A stretch of DNA of 64,000 nt from Hymenochaete sp. R1 (Eukaryota > Basidiomycota > Agaricomycetes > Hymenochaetales > Hymenochaetaceae), in assembly GCA_019400425.1 (NCBI GenBank), contig JAFREE010000139.1:1-64000 (forward strand). Reading direction: 5' to 3'. A program made the translations under genes and the position numbers. Below the pieces are notes generated by a model, which was not told the DNA's origin, did no database searches, and saw nothing but the letters and a program-made list of their open reading frames with translations. Of the stretch, positions 16,343 to 28,139 are shown one piece after another. Each line of letters opens with the position of its first letter. Position 1 is the first letter of the stretch.

Positions 16343-18877
16343 TTATTCACTATCAGACGGGAACTGCTGCAAACCCTTCGACGCCCAAAATGCTCTCTTC
16401 TCATCAGCATTGACTGAACCACTCTTCAGTTTCTTTGCGCCGATTCTTGAATCGCCTTTCCCAACGAAAAAGTCGGCGCGACGTTTGTTTGTAGCGTAGG
16501 CCCCTTCGATTTCATCCAGGTCGGTATCTGACTCAAGACTCGATAACCCCAATCGTTCAGGAAGAGCACTGCGCCCTAAATTACCTTCCTCCACAATTTC
16601 TCCTTCCTCCTGAGAGCCATCCGACTCGTCCGAATCTTCGCCGTCGGACGATACGAACGTCGTCACGGCTGGAGCTTTGCTTACATCCTGTCCCGATAGG
16701 GTACGCCGACGTTTGCGAGGCGGTCCCCGATTCCCAGCTTTGCCGTAGTCGGTGCGTTTGATATGGGAGATATCATAACGACTGTCGCTGTCGCCAGCAG
16801 AGTCGAACCTAAGCTTTTCATTCGTACGAAAAGAGTCCTTGCGATGCGCATCCGAATGCGCATCGTCAGAGTTGACATCCATTTCCGCCTCACCCCAAGC
16901 CTCCATAACGCTATCGGCTTTCCGCTTGCGAGCCTCGCTCACCCTTCGTTCCAGGCTGACTTCCCCCGTACCTCCTTCCACTTCCAGTACTGCTTTCTTC
17001 GTTTCGAGCCCAAGTAATCTAGCGAGGACCCCTTCATTATAGACTTCTTTCACAACTCGTCTGTGGTTAAGTGTTGATTGGCTGATGCTCACGATCGACG
17101 ATAAGACACTCATTGCATCAGGGTCATCAGGGTCGAATAGACCTTTTGCGTCGTAGCCATGACGTAAATCGACCTTTCGATGACGATCTTGTCTGGAACT
17201 CAATCGTTGCGCACGCTCGTACAACGAAGACAGGAGGATCTCATATGCGCCGGCAAATGTTTGTTTGACAGAGTTGATACCAAACGTTCCTCGTGAAATG
17301 TCATTACCTGGAGGACGAACGGAGACGAAAGTCAGCAAAGCGATCCGTGGTCATAAAGAAAGCGGCTCACTCGTATCACCAGGGTCCTCGATACTCAGAA
17401 GGTATGGTTTATAATAATCCTTCCAACCACGCCTATCCTTGTTGAAATACGAGCCAGCAAATACCAACGAGATCCCAGTCTCTGTATAATTGAAACGCTT
17501 CCCGTAGAGCTCAAAAAACTCTACAATGAGCACACCGAGGTTTTCAGAGGGATTTATTTCCATTCGCTGGATTTTTGGATGCATCTTGAAAAGAACGTTC
17601 AGCGAACTAACGAAACATCAACTCGCCCATGCCCTCCAACGCAAAAGTGGAGAGGCCGACGTAGCGAATAGGTTACAAATGATAAATTTGCTGACCTGCA
17701 AAAAGCTGACAGCAAGACACACGATGGAATAACTACCAAGGCCACCAGAGTATACCTCATTCATATTTCGTTGGTTGAGAAACGCCTTGATAATCAAAAC
17801 AATAGCGCGCAAAGCCGGGTACTTCTCCAGGTAGCTGTTTATCATCTTGCATGTTGCAATGCCATTCGATTGGTTTATGCTGATATCCACAGCGAAATTG
17901 CCTGGAACAGATTTGGAGATTAAGACCAGAATTCGAGTCGCCAAACAATTTTTGCACTTACCATAGGTTGTCACAAACTTTATAATGGGAACCTTCGCTT
18001 TTGAAATCACGGTAACTTTGTCCGTAACACCAGACCTCTTTACAATATTTGCGAGGGACCGTAACGCAGGCACTTTATCGTTGTAGCCTAATGTTTGAGA
18101 GACGACGACCAAATCGATGTCACTGCAACAATATTAGAATTAGAGCATGCATGAAATAGTGCAAGACGTACCCTTGAGGAAGGTACAGTTTGGTTCCAAA
18201 ACTACCAAATGGAAGGACTTCTGCGTCCGAGTAATAAGACTTGACGCTTCTCGAGATGAGTTGCACAATCATCGACCGGACTTCGTGCTCTATTGGTGTG
18301 GGCAATATGTAACGCATGAAGCCCTCAACTTCTTTATGAAGCCTGTGCTCATGGTGAACATTGGAACTTGCACGTATTAGGGAGTCACTCACAACTCTGC
18401 TACGTTCCGACAGCTGTCCCAATCCACATACTTCGCCCACGGCGCCGCTCGACCCTTGCCTTTAGGATCTTTGCCAGACGAGTACCGTGAATCACTTCTC
18501 CTTGGATTATCATCCTCCTCATCTCTGTCACCCCAACCCCTCTTAACCCCTCTGGTCTCATCCCACTCCCGTCTGTGTGGCTTCCCTCGATCCCACTCAC
18601 GTTCGGGCCGTTTTTCTTCCTCATTCTCTTCATCATCATCATCGTGAGCAAACCCAATAAAATCGTCTCCGGTCGAGAAAGATGCAAAGTGCGCGCGCGG
18701 TGCGGTAGGCGGAGGACGTGAAGGTCCTGCTGCACGAGCCTCACACTGCATAAGAATAGCAGTAGACGGACCAGGCGAGGATTCGGACGAGAAGTTGGAT
18801 TCAAGGAGTTCTGGAGACGATTGTCGAGACTTTGAAAGCGACTTTTTCTTGCTTTTTCTAGTCTTTGGTTGTGACAT
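16343..18877 (-). CDS. Non-canonical poly(A) polymerase, TRF4/Cid14/PAPD5 type
   Basis: TRF4-type enzymes form the TRAMP complex, which adds short A tails to nuclear RNAs and hands them to the exosome. After a disordered, acidic and Arg-rich N-terminal region comes the nucleotidyltransferase domain: LHKEVEGFMRYILPTPIEHE, then FGSFGTKLYLPQG joined across an intron to DIDLVVV. This gives the GS motif and the paired aspartates of the polymerase-beta fold. The third acidic position fits NFAVDISINQSNG. The poly(A)-polymerase-associated domain follows (YPALRAIVLIIKAFLNQRNMNEVYSGGLGSYS, then LGVLIVEFFELYGKRFNY). The Ser/Glu-rich tail carries basic patches (RGPPRKRRRTLSG). The frame extends above 18877 but holds no ATG there, so MSQPKTRKSKKKSL is taken as the start. 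Confidence 0.93.
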
Positions 18878-19424
18878 GGAGTCGAGTCGTGAGGGCCTGC
18901 GGGCTGCTGCGGTACAGAACGTGGAGGAAGCTTCAAGTGAGCGCCGCGTCCTCTTCAAAAAAAACCAAATGCGAAATATCCTGGCTGACGTAACAGCATT
19001 GCAGTGGCTTTTCCGACTTTACAAACTTCGATAATGGAGGCTTTGAATTTGAGGCGAATGACGGTCGAGGAAGTCATCTATGACGCAGAAAATACCAGAA
19101 AGGATGTACATGTTCTTTATTATTGAAAGTAAGTGTGGGGATTATGCGAAATAACGAGGGTGGTCTCTGGCGCTTCACTAGAGTAAATGCAGATATGGCA
19201 GCGTGCCGGCGCAATAAAACTAAGTACACAAAGGAAAGAAATAAATGAGTAGGAGTTGATGCGAAAGCGTTGTTATCCAAGCAAATTGAAAGGTTGGAAT
19301 GCGGGGAGAAAGGGACAAAGATTGAGATGGAGCGGTAGTACCTCCAAAAGCATACGTGCGATATAAAAGCGAAAACAATGAGGAGATAAGTAAGAAACTA
19401 CAAAATAAATCCATTGAATATCGT
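18878..19424. other. Spacer upstream of the TRF4-type gene
   Basis: It should hold the promoter of the TRF4-type gene and the 3' region of the next minus-strand gene. No other gene is supported; short open frames here do not resemble a family. Confidence 0.45.
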
Positions 19425-22400
19425 CTAATCCATATTCGACTTCCGACTAGCGGAGCTGCTCACTCGCGCCCGCACACGATTCGATAGCGAGCGCGTTATT
19501 GATGAGAAGAATGACGAAGGAGGGTGTGATTGTTGATCCGTAGTATCCCTATCCCAGCTATCCCTTTCTGAATGCGACGAAGATGAAGGGAAAAGTAAGC
19601 TCGATTTGGACTTCTTCACCGTCTTACTGGTGATGGATCGTAGTGAAGGAGCCTTGGCGGGGGGCGTCGGAGGTGGTGGTGATTGATAATGCATTTCGGA
19701 TTGTAAACGAACTCGTGGAGGGGAAGGAGTGGAATATTGCTTAAGCATGGGAGATTTCGATGGTGGTGTTGGCGGTATATCAAAAGAGTTGTGAGATATA
19801 CCTTCCGAAATCGGGAGCATCTCTCCTAACGAGGGTCTGGTGTCGTAAAACAGATCGTCCGACTGCCTGGTAGGTACCGTATCTGGAACTGTAGGGAACG
19901 AATCGAAAAGTTCGATATCCAAGGGACTCGCAGGTGACATTCCCGACATCGTTGAGGTTGACATCATAGATACAGGTCGCGGGACATCCGGGTTGTATTG
20001 TCTCCGTGAAGGGACTGAAAGGGCTGGAGAAGTTAGAGTGTCCGTGTCAAAAGCGTTTGAAGGGAGATGGTACATGGCGTGTGATGTATTAGAGGCGGTG
20101 AAGGGCGCCGAATCGTACGTTTGGTTCATGCCCGAGGCAGAATCACCTATATACACACGGATAGAGTTTAAATCAGTTTCGACGTCCGGGTGAAGCTGAA
20201 GGCAATGTCGAAACAGCCTCAGTGTCAATCGACAAAAGTGAGAGAACGCTACGCACTCCCAAGTCCGATGGTCGAGTTGGAATAACCACCAAAAGAAAGC
20301 AAACGACTAAGGCGAGAATCCGACTGCTTCACACTAGGTGCCATCGGCGAATCTCGGGTAGAGGATACTGTCGAATTGAAAGACCGGCGACTCTCTTCAT
20401 CTGTTTGGCGAAGGTCCGTCAGAGGCAGGGTCACAAGGTCAAATGTTGGCGACGGAGGCGTGTGTACAGGTGCAGAGTCATCCGAAGATGCGTGTTCTGA
20501 CGACCAACTCCAACTCTTTCGATTATCTCCGAGACTTTGAACTCTGGGAGGAATCCTCTCCGGTGGCAACAGAGAACTATCGGGTGCTTCGTCAATAGCT
20601 TCATGAACAACTCCACTGCGAGGTTGTGACGTGTACGACCTTGAAACTTCCGACTTCAGCGTTGAAGAACTTGGAGATTGCCTCAACTGTGGTTTGTCAG
20701 GTGTCTCAGTTTCGCCGTTCGTGAGACGTTCCTCAAGAAACATAGCCTGAGCAAGGAGTGATGATAAGTCTGGGGTACCTGGAGTGCCTAGCTGCGACTC
20801 CGAGCGTTGACGAACGACGACTACCTGAGGATTGGCGGCCTGCGCTCGAGGTAGCGAAGAAGCGGGCTTTGAAGTAGATGGCGGTAATTTCGTGGTCTCT
20901 CTCGTATGGACAACAGCACGAAATGACTTTGGACCTGCCTTAGGGTCCAGGCTAGGTTCAACGTATTGTTTATCATTGGCAACAGCTAATGGCGGGGGTG
21001 GAGATCGACGGCGTGATCCACTTCGAGACGATAATGACGAAGACACTTCGGGGACTTCCTTAGATTTCTCCTCAGAAAAAGCTGTTACCGTTTCCGTAGA
21101 CCCACGAGCCTCATTAGTCTGCTTCTTAGCACCTTCAAAACCTGCTTCACATAATTGCTGGTTTTCGTTGTTCCCCGATGCGCTTGGATCCTCCACGAAC
21201 GGCACCTGCCTCGTAGACATTTGCGAGGCCAGAATATTAGTTATAGTCACCTGCGTTGGACGAGAAGGAGGGTTGACAATGTAGCTGGGCTTTTCATGAT
21301 GAGCATGTTCAGCAACCTCCAAGGATGCCGAAGACGGCGAACCGGAATTTGGCGTTGCTCCTCCAGCATCGGACGTTTCTGCATCGCTGAGAGAGGCCCT
21401 TGGCATAGGTGAATTCGGAGTTTGCATGCGAAGGGGCGAAGACGCTTCCGTTGCCCGCGAAATCGGCAGTTCCTTGTCGGACAAGGGTGACAAAACATCA
21501 TCGGAAGTCGAAGCAGGCACCTCATTCCTCCTAAGGTCAAGCTCCGGCACATCCTTGCCACGTGTAACTTCAGTAGCGGGAGAGGACTGATCCAGCGAGA
21601 GCTCCATCTCGTCTTCGTGGCCCTGCTTAGCTTGATGATCAGTGTGCTGCGATGCCATCATGATCGCTGAAGGTTTTATTTCCTCCTTAGGATTAGGCAA
21701 CTCCGGGACAACCTTGTCCAGCTGGATTTCTTCACTGGCCGAAATCAAAGGCTCATCGGATGACGAAATTGAATTCGAATGCAATGGTTCAGATTGAGTG
21801 GTTGATCGCACTGGGCTAGGTGAAGTTTGCTGCGGAGAGGCGTCTTCATCATTACCGGCGTCTGTGGTGGATGGTAACGGATCTGGTTGCACCAAAGAAG
21901 ACAATGACAACGGCTCAGAGATGTCCTCAGGAAAGCCATGAGCTGTAAGCGGCTCTGGAGTTAGAAAATCTACTCCAGAAATGGACGTGCAGCGCTTGCG
22001 AGGGGACCCATCGCCAAGTTCGAAGGCACTCGAGGACACGGCACGCATCATACTGGGCGTCCCGGTGAGGTGCGGCTTGAGCGTAGGGGAGGTCGACGAA
22101 GACTGCGCCCGCGAGACACTTGCTATCCGATTGCCATACAGCTCTCCCTTTTTCCGTGCAGCAGAGCCTTCGTGTGTCTGAGAAACTTTGGGAGGAGGAG
22201 CGCCGAGGCCGAACGACCCTCTCGGAACGGGAACTCCTCCTTTAGCCTCAAAACGCGCAATTCGGTCACGCAAGGCGTTTGCGGACGTAGACGCTGCGGG
22301 TGAAGGCGTATGGCCTGGTGAGGTATTAGGGGATACCTCTGCTGAAGGTGCTACGGAGGACGGCGAGTTCGACGCTGCTCGCTGCTGGAGTGCAGCAATA

Positions 22401-22503
22401 CGCTCCTTCAGATTGACGGGGGTTCCGCGGTTCGACCTAAAGGTACGACGTCGTTAGGTGATGCCCGAGCCTCTATACAATTGACTACGGCAAGGACGTA
22501 CAT
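19425..22503 (-). CDS. Large disordered protein of unknown function with KERIAALQ/RDRIARFE motifs
   Basis: I do not recognise this protein. Joined exons (coding parts 22502-22503, about 20255-22436, and 19425 to about 20155) give roughly 970 residues. The start codon is split by an intron (22437-22501), with AT at 22502-22503 and G at 22436, giving MSNRGTPVNLKERIAALQQR. Two short related motifs stand near the N terminus, LKERIAALQ and LRDRIARFE, the second followed by AKGGVPVPRGSFGLGAPPPK. The rest is almost entirely Ser/Pro/Glu/Thr-rich with no obvious globular domain. The C-terminal exon carries proline-rich runs (PPPPTPPAKAPS) that could bind SH3 domains and ends with an Arg/Ser-rich tail. 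A scaffold or actin/cortex-associated role would fit such composition, but that is only a guess. Confidence 0.75.
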
Positions 22504-22777
22504 CGTTACAGGTTGTCAAAGCGCAGCCAGCAGCACCTGATGGAGGGGGAAAGGAGAGAAAGGGAGAGGGTGGTGATGAGAAGAGAACAAGAGGCTGACA
22601 GAGTTTACTCAAAGCTTGTTCCTTCCTATAACGTCTTTTTTGCGTCCGCGCTTCGGCTACTTCATCCCACCTCGATTACATTCTGTATTTGCGCCAGTCT
22701 GGGCTCTTTCATCCCTCATAAAATATCATAAAAATTACAGAGTATCCTACAGTAATGAATGGAAGAAATATAAAACT

Positions 22778-24770
22778 CTAATCACGCTCTGCTGCATTGT
22801 CCAGCTGTCGCCGTTTGCGAGCTTCTCCACTGTTGAAAAAAAAGAGTAAAACGTCAAATGTGCAGCTCACGCGAAAGAACAAGAGATAACTTACGCAGTC
22901 GTGTCCAGTCCCCGTTTCTTACCGCTCTTCGCCTCATCCAAAAACTGATCAACTCCAAAAACATCTCCAGCAGTGTCCTTTTCGAATTGGACCGGGCCTT
23001 CTCTTGCTTCTTGATCATTCGCACCCTCAAAACCAACCCGGGGCTGACCGAGTCCAAATCGATCATTGTCGAGCGCCTTTCCTATGCCTTCCTCTGTTCC
23101 TCCGCCGAATGATTCTTCGTTACCTTCGGAAATGTTTCCGCGCGACTTGTAGATGGCGGCTGCCGCTGATGAACCATGGAACAAGGGCTTGTCGTATAGA
23201 TTGTACTGATCATCATCCGCAAAGTTCGATGACAAACTCTCTTGATTAAAGAGACGGGAGTCCAGCATGGCTTCCTTCGACATTGTCGGTTTTGCGAGGC
23301 CCAAAGCAACCTTCTCCGATATATCGCGATTTTGTTGCCTCGCCAGCATCTTCGCCCGCATCTCTGTTCCCATGTTACTCATTCGCATTTCCCGTTCGCG
23401 CTCCCGCCTCTTCTCAGCCCGCATATCATCACGTACTCTCCGCGCCTCTTCGTCCTCACCACTGTCTTCCTCACTCTCGCCACCTCTGTCCGATTCGGCA
23501 TCGGAGCCGGAGCCCGACTCAGTGTCGCTACCGTAAGCGGCCAGTCCAGTCTTCATCGCAGCCGTAGTCGAAGCAGCCGGGCGGGATGGAATACCCGATC
23601 GCTCCTCACGCGCTCGCTGAGCCAACGACCGCAGATGCTCCTCCTTAGCTTCCTTCTCTTTCTGGGCAAGTTTCTGTTGCATGAGTGCTCGCTGTCTGAC
23701 TTCCTCGCGTGCATGACGGTCGGCAACAAAGAGAGCTTCAGAGAATTTGGCGAAATTGTCGTTGATGTGGACCTGAATAGATAATTTTAGAGCGTCATAC
23801 AAAAGGCATGTCCCAAACACTCACGTCCTGTAGTCCACGTCCATCTGCGGCCAACCGCTTGTCCAGGGGTATGGTGAAACCTTTATTATTTTTCCAGTTG
23901 GATATACAAGGTGGGATCATCCATTCCTTCTGCTCCTGAGCAGTGGCTTTCCGAGGGGGGCTTCTGAGAACTGGAGGTGGGGGGCTGGGCGGGCCGCGGG
24001 GAATCTTTTTGTGTTTAAATCGAGGAGGTTCCATAGGGTCTTCAACGACCTCCGACATTTTTATGATTCTTTGTTTGAGTCCGTCAGAGCCATTTTGTTG
24101 ACCAGGAGTGTAACGAATGTAACTCGTTTTGCCTTGAGAGTCAGGTACATTCTTCGGCTGGACGGACTTAATTTTCCCAGTAACGAGTTTTTCTAGAGCC
24201 TGCCTTGTCCGCTCTGCAGTTTCCTGGACCTCTTCCTCCGACGGACGCTCCATACCGCGCTGCTCATCTGTGAGGTCCTTGCGGTGTGCGAGAGGAACAA
24301 GGTGTTTGAATTGTGATTGCACAATTTTGCCCTCCCGTTGGCCCTGTTGGGCGATGGCATCGTAGCGTACGTTTCCTTCGCTGTCCACTTGAAGTGCAAG
24401 AGTGTTGCCAGATGAAGCCTTTTTCTTGCCCATTTCCAACGGATACTGGGCGACGTGACATTCCGGGTACGCACCACCGTCACCTAATGACGCAAGCTCT
24501 AGTTTAAGCACAATTGTAGAATATGGTTTTGGCACTCACCAAAGTCAACCTGTGTCGTTGGCTTCCATCCTTTCCTTTTGCCATAAGCCGGCGGAACCTG
24601 TCTGGTCACGACGACAGTAGAAGTAGGGAGCGGCGCCTGAACTTCTTCCTCTTCGTCATCAGAGACAACAGGAGCATGAATTGGCTGTGGAAGAAAGCTA
24701 CAGAAAGTACAAGATAGATTAGCTGCGTTGGAGGCCAAATTGTAAGTACTCACGTTGTAAGAGTAGCCAT
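22778..24770 (-). CDS. SNW domain splicing factor (SNW1/SKIP, Prp45)
   Basis: SNW1/Prp45 belongs to the activated spliceosome (NineTeen-related complex) in the nucleus and also works in transcription. The protein starts MATLTTFLPQPIHAP across a first intron that follows only 17 coding bases. The SNW domain is complete: PPAYGKRKGWKPTTQVDFGDGGAYPECHVAQYP (given here in two parts, PPAYGKRKGWKP and GAYPECHVAQYP), YIRYTP, RIIKMSEVVEDPMEPPRFKHKK, and the name-giving CISNWKNNKGFTIPLDKR. A charged Glu/Arg/Lys helix (EREREMRMSNMGTEMRAK) and the conserved SLSSNFADDDQYNLYDKPLF follow. The last exon encodes GEARKRRQLDNAAERD. Length, about 570 residues, is that of the family. It shares a 200-base divergent promoter region with the CENP-C gene. 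Confidence 0.95.
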
Positions 24771-24970
24771 TGTCGTTGTTGAATGTTGAGAGTTGGTCAG
24801 CGCTACTGACGGGATCGTGGAGAAGAGCATTGGGAACGTCGATCACGTTTGTGATTATGTCATCACAACGAGCTTCTCATGTCGACAACAACCACCACTA
24901 CGCGCGCCTTCATCGCGTTCAACCTGAACACATTCTCTAGCCAAAGGCTGCTCTCCATCACCGTCAAGAC
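24771..24970. promoter_or_regulatory. Short bidirectional promoter region between SNW1 and CENP-C genes
   Basis: Only 200 bases separate the two outward-facing ATGs, so both genes must share or overlap their control DNA. No TATA box was seen. Confidence 0.6.
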
Positions 24971-27059
24971 ATGGCAAGAGGACGACAAAGCAGCGTAGAT
25001 GGATCTCGACGGCCACTCAAGCCTCATAGGCCGTACAATGCCGACGACTTTACGCATGGCAAAAAGACGGGAATGAACGTCGGGGAGGTCGAGATTGGTT
25101 CCGATGGGTTTGAGTCGTTCGGGGAAGTTATACATCAAGCAGACGCCGTAACACCACCCCTAGTTCGCATACGGAGAAAGAGTGGGAGACAGATCACCCC
25201 TGAAGAGTATGACGATGAAGAAACGGAAGAAGACGAATACGGTGAAATGTCGATGGAACTAGACGATGATCGTGAGTCCTAAATCATATCTGGTTTATTG
25301 GGAACGACGGTGTAGTTACGTTGAGTTCAGCCGTATCGGTTAAAATAAATGGGTACCAGACTCCGAAAAGGTCTTACAACAAAACTCCTCTCCCAAGCGT
25401 GCCTTCGACCGCGAACCGTTCTGTAGCCACTTCGCGACAATCCAACAGATCTTCCTATGTTGACTTCGATCGCATTCCGTCTCCTCGTCCCTCCACCTCC
25501 ACAAATCGAGCTTTATCAAACCGTAATGGATCAATATCAACCACCCCGACACGTCTCCGTTCCAACTTATCACAGAACACGGTGGTACCTTCCAGCCCTG
25601 AAGACGATGAACAAAGCAATAGTAGTGAAAGGGGGAACCATGATCAAACAAATGACTATGATGACTATGGCACAAATATGGACGAGGATACCGGCTACGA
25701 CATGCCCCAGCCTGATCCGTCTTCCTCTCCAGCCGCGAACCGAACGAGCTTCACCGAAATGGATAGGACAGATGACGATCCACCACCCATGGATGATTCC
25801 GTCTTGCCTTCGCCCCCGAGTAAACGGATTAAAGGCAAGTCACGAGTATCTGAAGACGAAATCAATGAAGTGGAGGACGAAATCGCGCAGGGATTGGATG
25901 ATGTTGAGCAGATGAACGAGAGCGATATCGAGACAGCCGTTGAAAACTCGAATTTCAAGAACCAGAACAAACGTGGGAGAAATGATCCACAGCCGAAGGA
26001 AAAGAAGAAACCGGCCAAACGAAAGAAATTGAATATACCACCGGTTCTTATGTCAGGTCAGTGCGATTAACTTATGTGCCATATTTTCATCGATAATGGA
26101 CTTTTTTCTATAAAAAAACTATAGACGAAGAGGAGCACAATGCCAATGGCCTTCGTCGTGGTAAACGAATGCGGTACAAACCTTTAGACTGGTGGCGACT
26201 TGAGAGGGTCACATATGGCCGGCGAGATTCTGGCACTTCAATGGTTCCTGTTATTAAAGACATTATTCGAATTCCGAAAGAAGAGGTCAGACCATTGGGA
26301 GTGGCGACAAAGAGGAGAGGTGGGTCTGCCAAACCTCGAAGTCGGGGTAAGACAGAACCAAAGGAGGGTGAGGATCAGGACATGATCGTCTTCAATCCTG
26401 AAGAAGGATGGGACGACCAGACCGATCCGTATGGAGTGGTTCTCGAATATGGGAACGATCAAGAGGTTTCAAGACGTGAGTTATATCTTTTTTCACGTAG
26501 ATGTCTATGGATAATTTGACTCTTTGCTCTAGGATTGGCGTTCACGGCGAAGATGATTGAGCCAAAACAGGCCGCCAGCAGCGAATTTGCATTTACTAAA
26601 GTCTTCAGTGATGGTGAGTTTATTGCTTCAGGTCAAGTCGTATTGCCCGTCGGAGGAAAGAAGCCGAGTAAGAGCTCTAAAGACAACACATATGTAAGTT
26701 GAAGGCTCGGTAATGTGGTCAGTTTCTCACGCATAATCTATCAGGTCTTCTTTGTCATTGAGGGTGCCATCAACCTCAAGATCCATCGGACAAGCTTCAT
26801 TCTGGCACAGGGCGCCATGTTCCTCGTTCCTCGTGGTAATACGTACTACCTCGAAAATATTTCTCAACGACCGGCAAAGCTCTTCTTCGCTCAGGCCCGA
26901 AAGGTGATTGAGGATGACGGTCAAAGTGCTGTGCGGGGCGTACCTGGTTCGAGTCGGAAGGGCTCTGCAGCACCACCGCAGAAGGGTGGGAGCACTGGTC
27001 GGTCGCCTAGTGTAACGAATAACCCACCGAAGTCAAAGAACGCGTCTAAGAACAGATAA
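24971..27059 (+). CDS. Centromere protein C (CENP-C / Mif2 / Cnp3)
   Basis: CENP-C binds the CENP-A nucleosome and carries the inner kinetochore. The N-terminal region is disordered and charged (ADDFTHGKKTGMNVGEVEIG near residues 25-45). The diagnostic CENP-C motif is present in exon 3: RGKRMRYKPLDWWRLERVTYG, which contains the Arg and paired Trp that contact the nucleosome. The C terminus is a Mif2-type cupin dimerisation domain: FAFTKVFSDGEFIASGQVVLP, VFFVIEGAINLKIH, GAMFLVPRGNTYYLENIS and AKLFFAQARKV. A Lys/Ser-rich tail ends at ASKNR. The first intron is after EDDD (donor near 25271), with the next exon starting PVSVKINGYQTPKR. About 610 residues. Confidence 0.95.
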
Positions 27060-27333
27060 TTTACTTGCTTGGTTTTAATTTTTGCATCTACATATGCCAG
27101 TCGATAGTGTATCTCGCTTCATTTCGTCCTTTTATCTCTTCAATGACATGGAGTTACCCTTGTTCCTGTTGCTGTACTTCGGTATGTAGAGTTGTTCTCT
27201 ATCATCTCATAGAAGAAATGGCGTGACCATGCTATTTCCAAGCTTCTCGGGGAACCATCAAACGCCCTGCATCCGACGCGTCTCATCACTCTTGTTCTCC
27301 TTTCACCACCTGAGCTACGATCCAGTCGATGTT

Positions 27334-27953
27334 ATGTCTACAGCAACGCCCACTCTCATTCCACGGCTTCCTGCCTTACCGACTTTCCTCCCCTCGATAC
27401 CGAAAACACATCCCACGCCATTACCGCCGAAACCGGGCTCTGGCGGGATGCTCGCGCGCCGAAACCTGAGGCAGGAGTTTGAGCTGCTTTCGGAGGAGGA
27501 GGAAGAGGTTGAAATGAAGGTTGTTCTCGTTGCGCTCGTTTGAATCGAAATATGGGTTGATGCTTGTTCCTAGTGGAAAGTAGCAGTACAGGCAAGAGGA
27601 TATACCCATTTGAGAGTCATCGGACGGCTGCATACGCGCCAGGAGGAGCGAAACGATGTAAGCTCGCTTTCTTCAACTCATCACTTTAAAATAATCTATT
27701 CATCGTCTTTCTATCCGTTCAGGCTGACTCAGACACAGAAGACACAAACTCCATCCGATCAGGCGATCAGGCGTCTATTGGCAACGACAACGAAGGCGAG
27801 AACCCATCGGAGCCGGAGCAAGACGTCGAGACGGAGGAACAGGACCTGGATGCCAGCATGGAGGATTTGGACGAGGAACATGATACAAGGAATGTGACGT
27901 TTGATACTTCAGAAGCGGATGCAGATGCAGAGGACATTGATGAGGATGAGTGA
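27334..27953 (+). CDS. Acidic small protein, candidate APC15 subunit of the anaphase-promoting complex
   Basis: Three exons give a protein of about 160 residues. It starts MSTATPTLIPRLPALPTFLP, continues RRNLRQEFELLSEEEEEVEMK, then across an intron WKVAVQARGYTHLRVIGRLH and TRQEERND. The second half is extremely acidic (DLDASMEDLDEEHDTRNVTF) and ends DIDEDE. The arrangement resembles APC15 from memory: an MST...P start, a Glu-rich helix with a Trp, a G-x-L-x-x-IG turn and an acidic tail. The match is weak and the first intron would use the uncommon donor GTTGTT, so both model and name are tentative. If right, it would promote Cdc20 turnover in the mitotic checkpoint. It lies 275 bases after the CENP-C gene on the same strand. 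Confidence 0.5.
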
Positions 27954-28139
27954 AAAGTAGTAGCTGGTAGCACTTCGGTGAGTTCGATCGTTTGCTTTAT
28001 GTGGTCTGTTTGTGACATGCGGTCTGTGTTTAGGTATTTGTACATTTAATTGTTCTATTGCACAATATTCAGAGATGAACGCATGTCCAAAGGACTGCCA
28101 GGCCCCACAGATTGAGACTAGGAGGACGAGACATTTATG

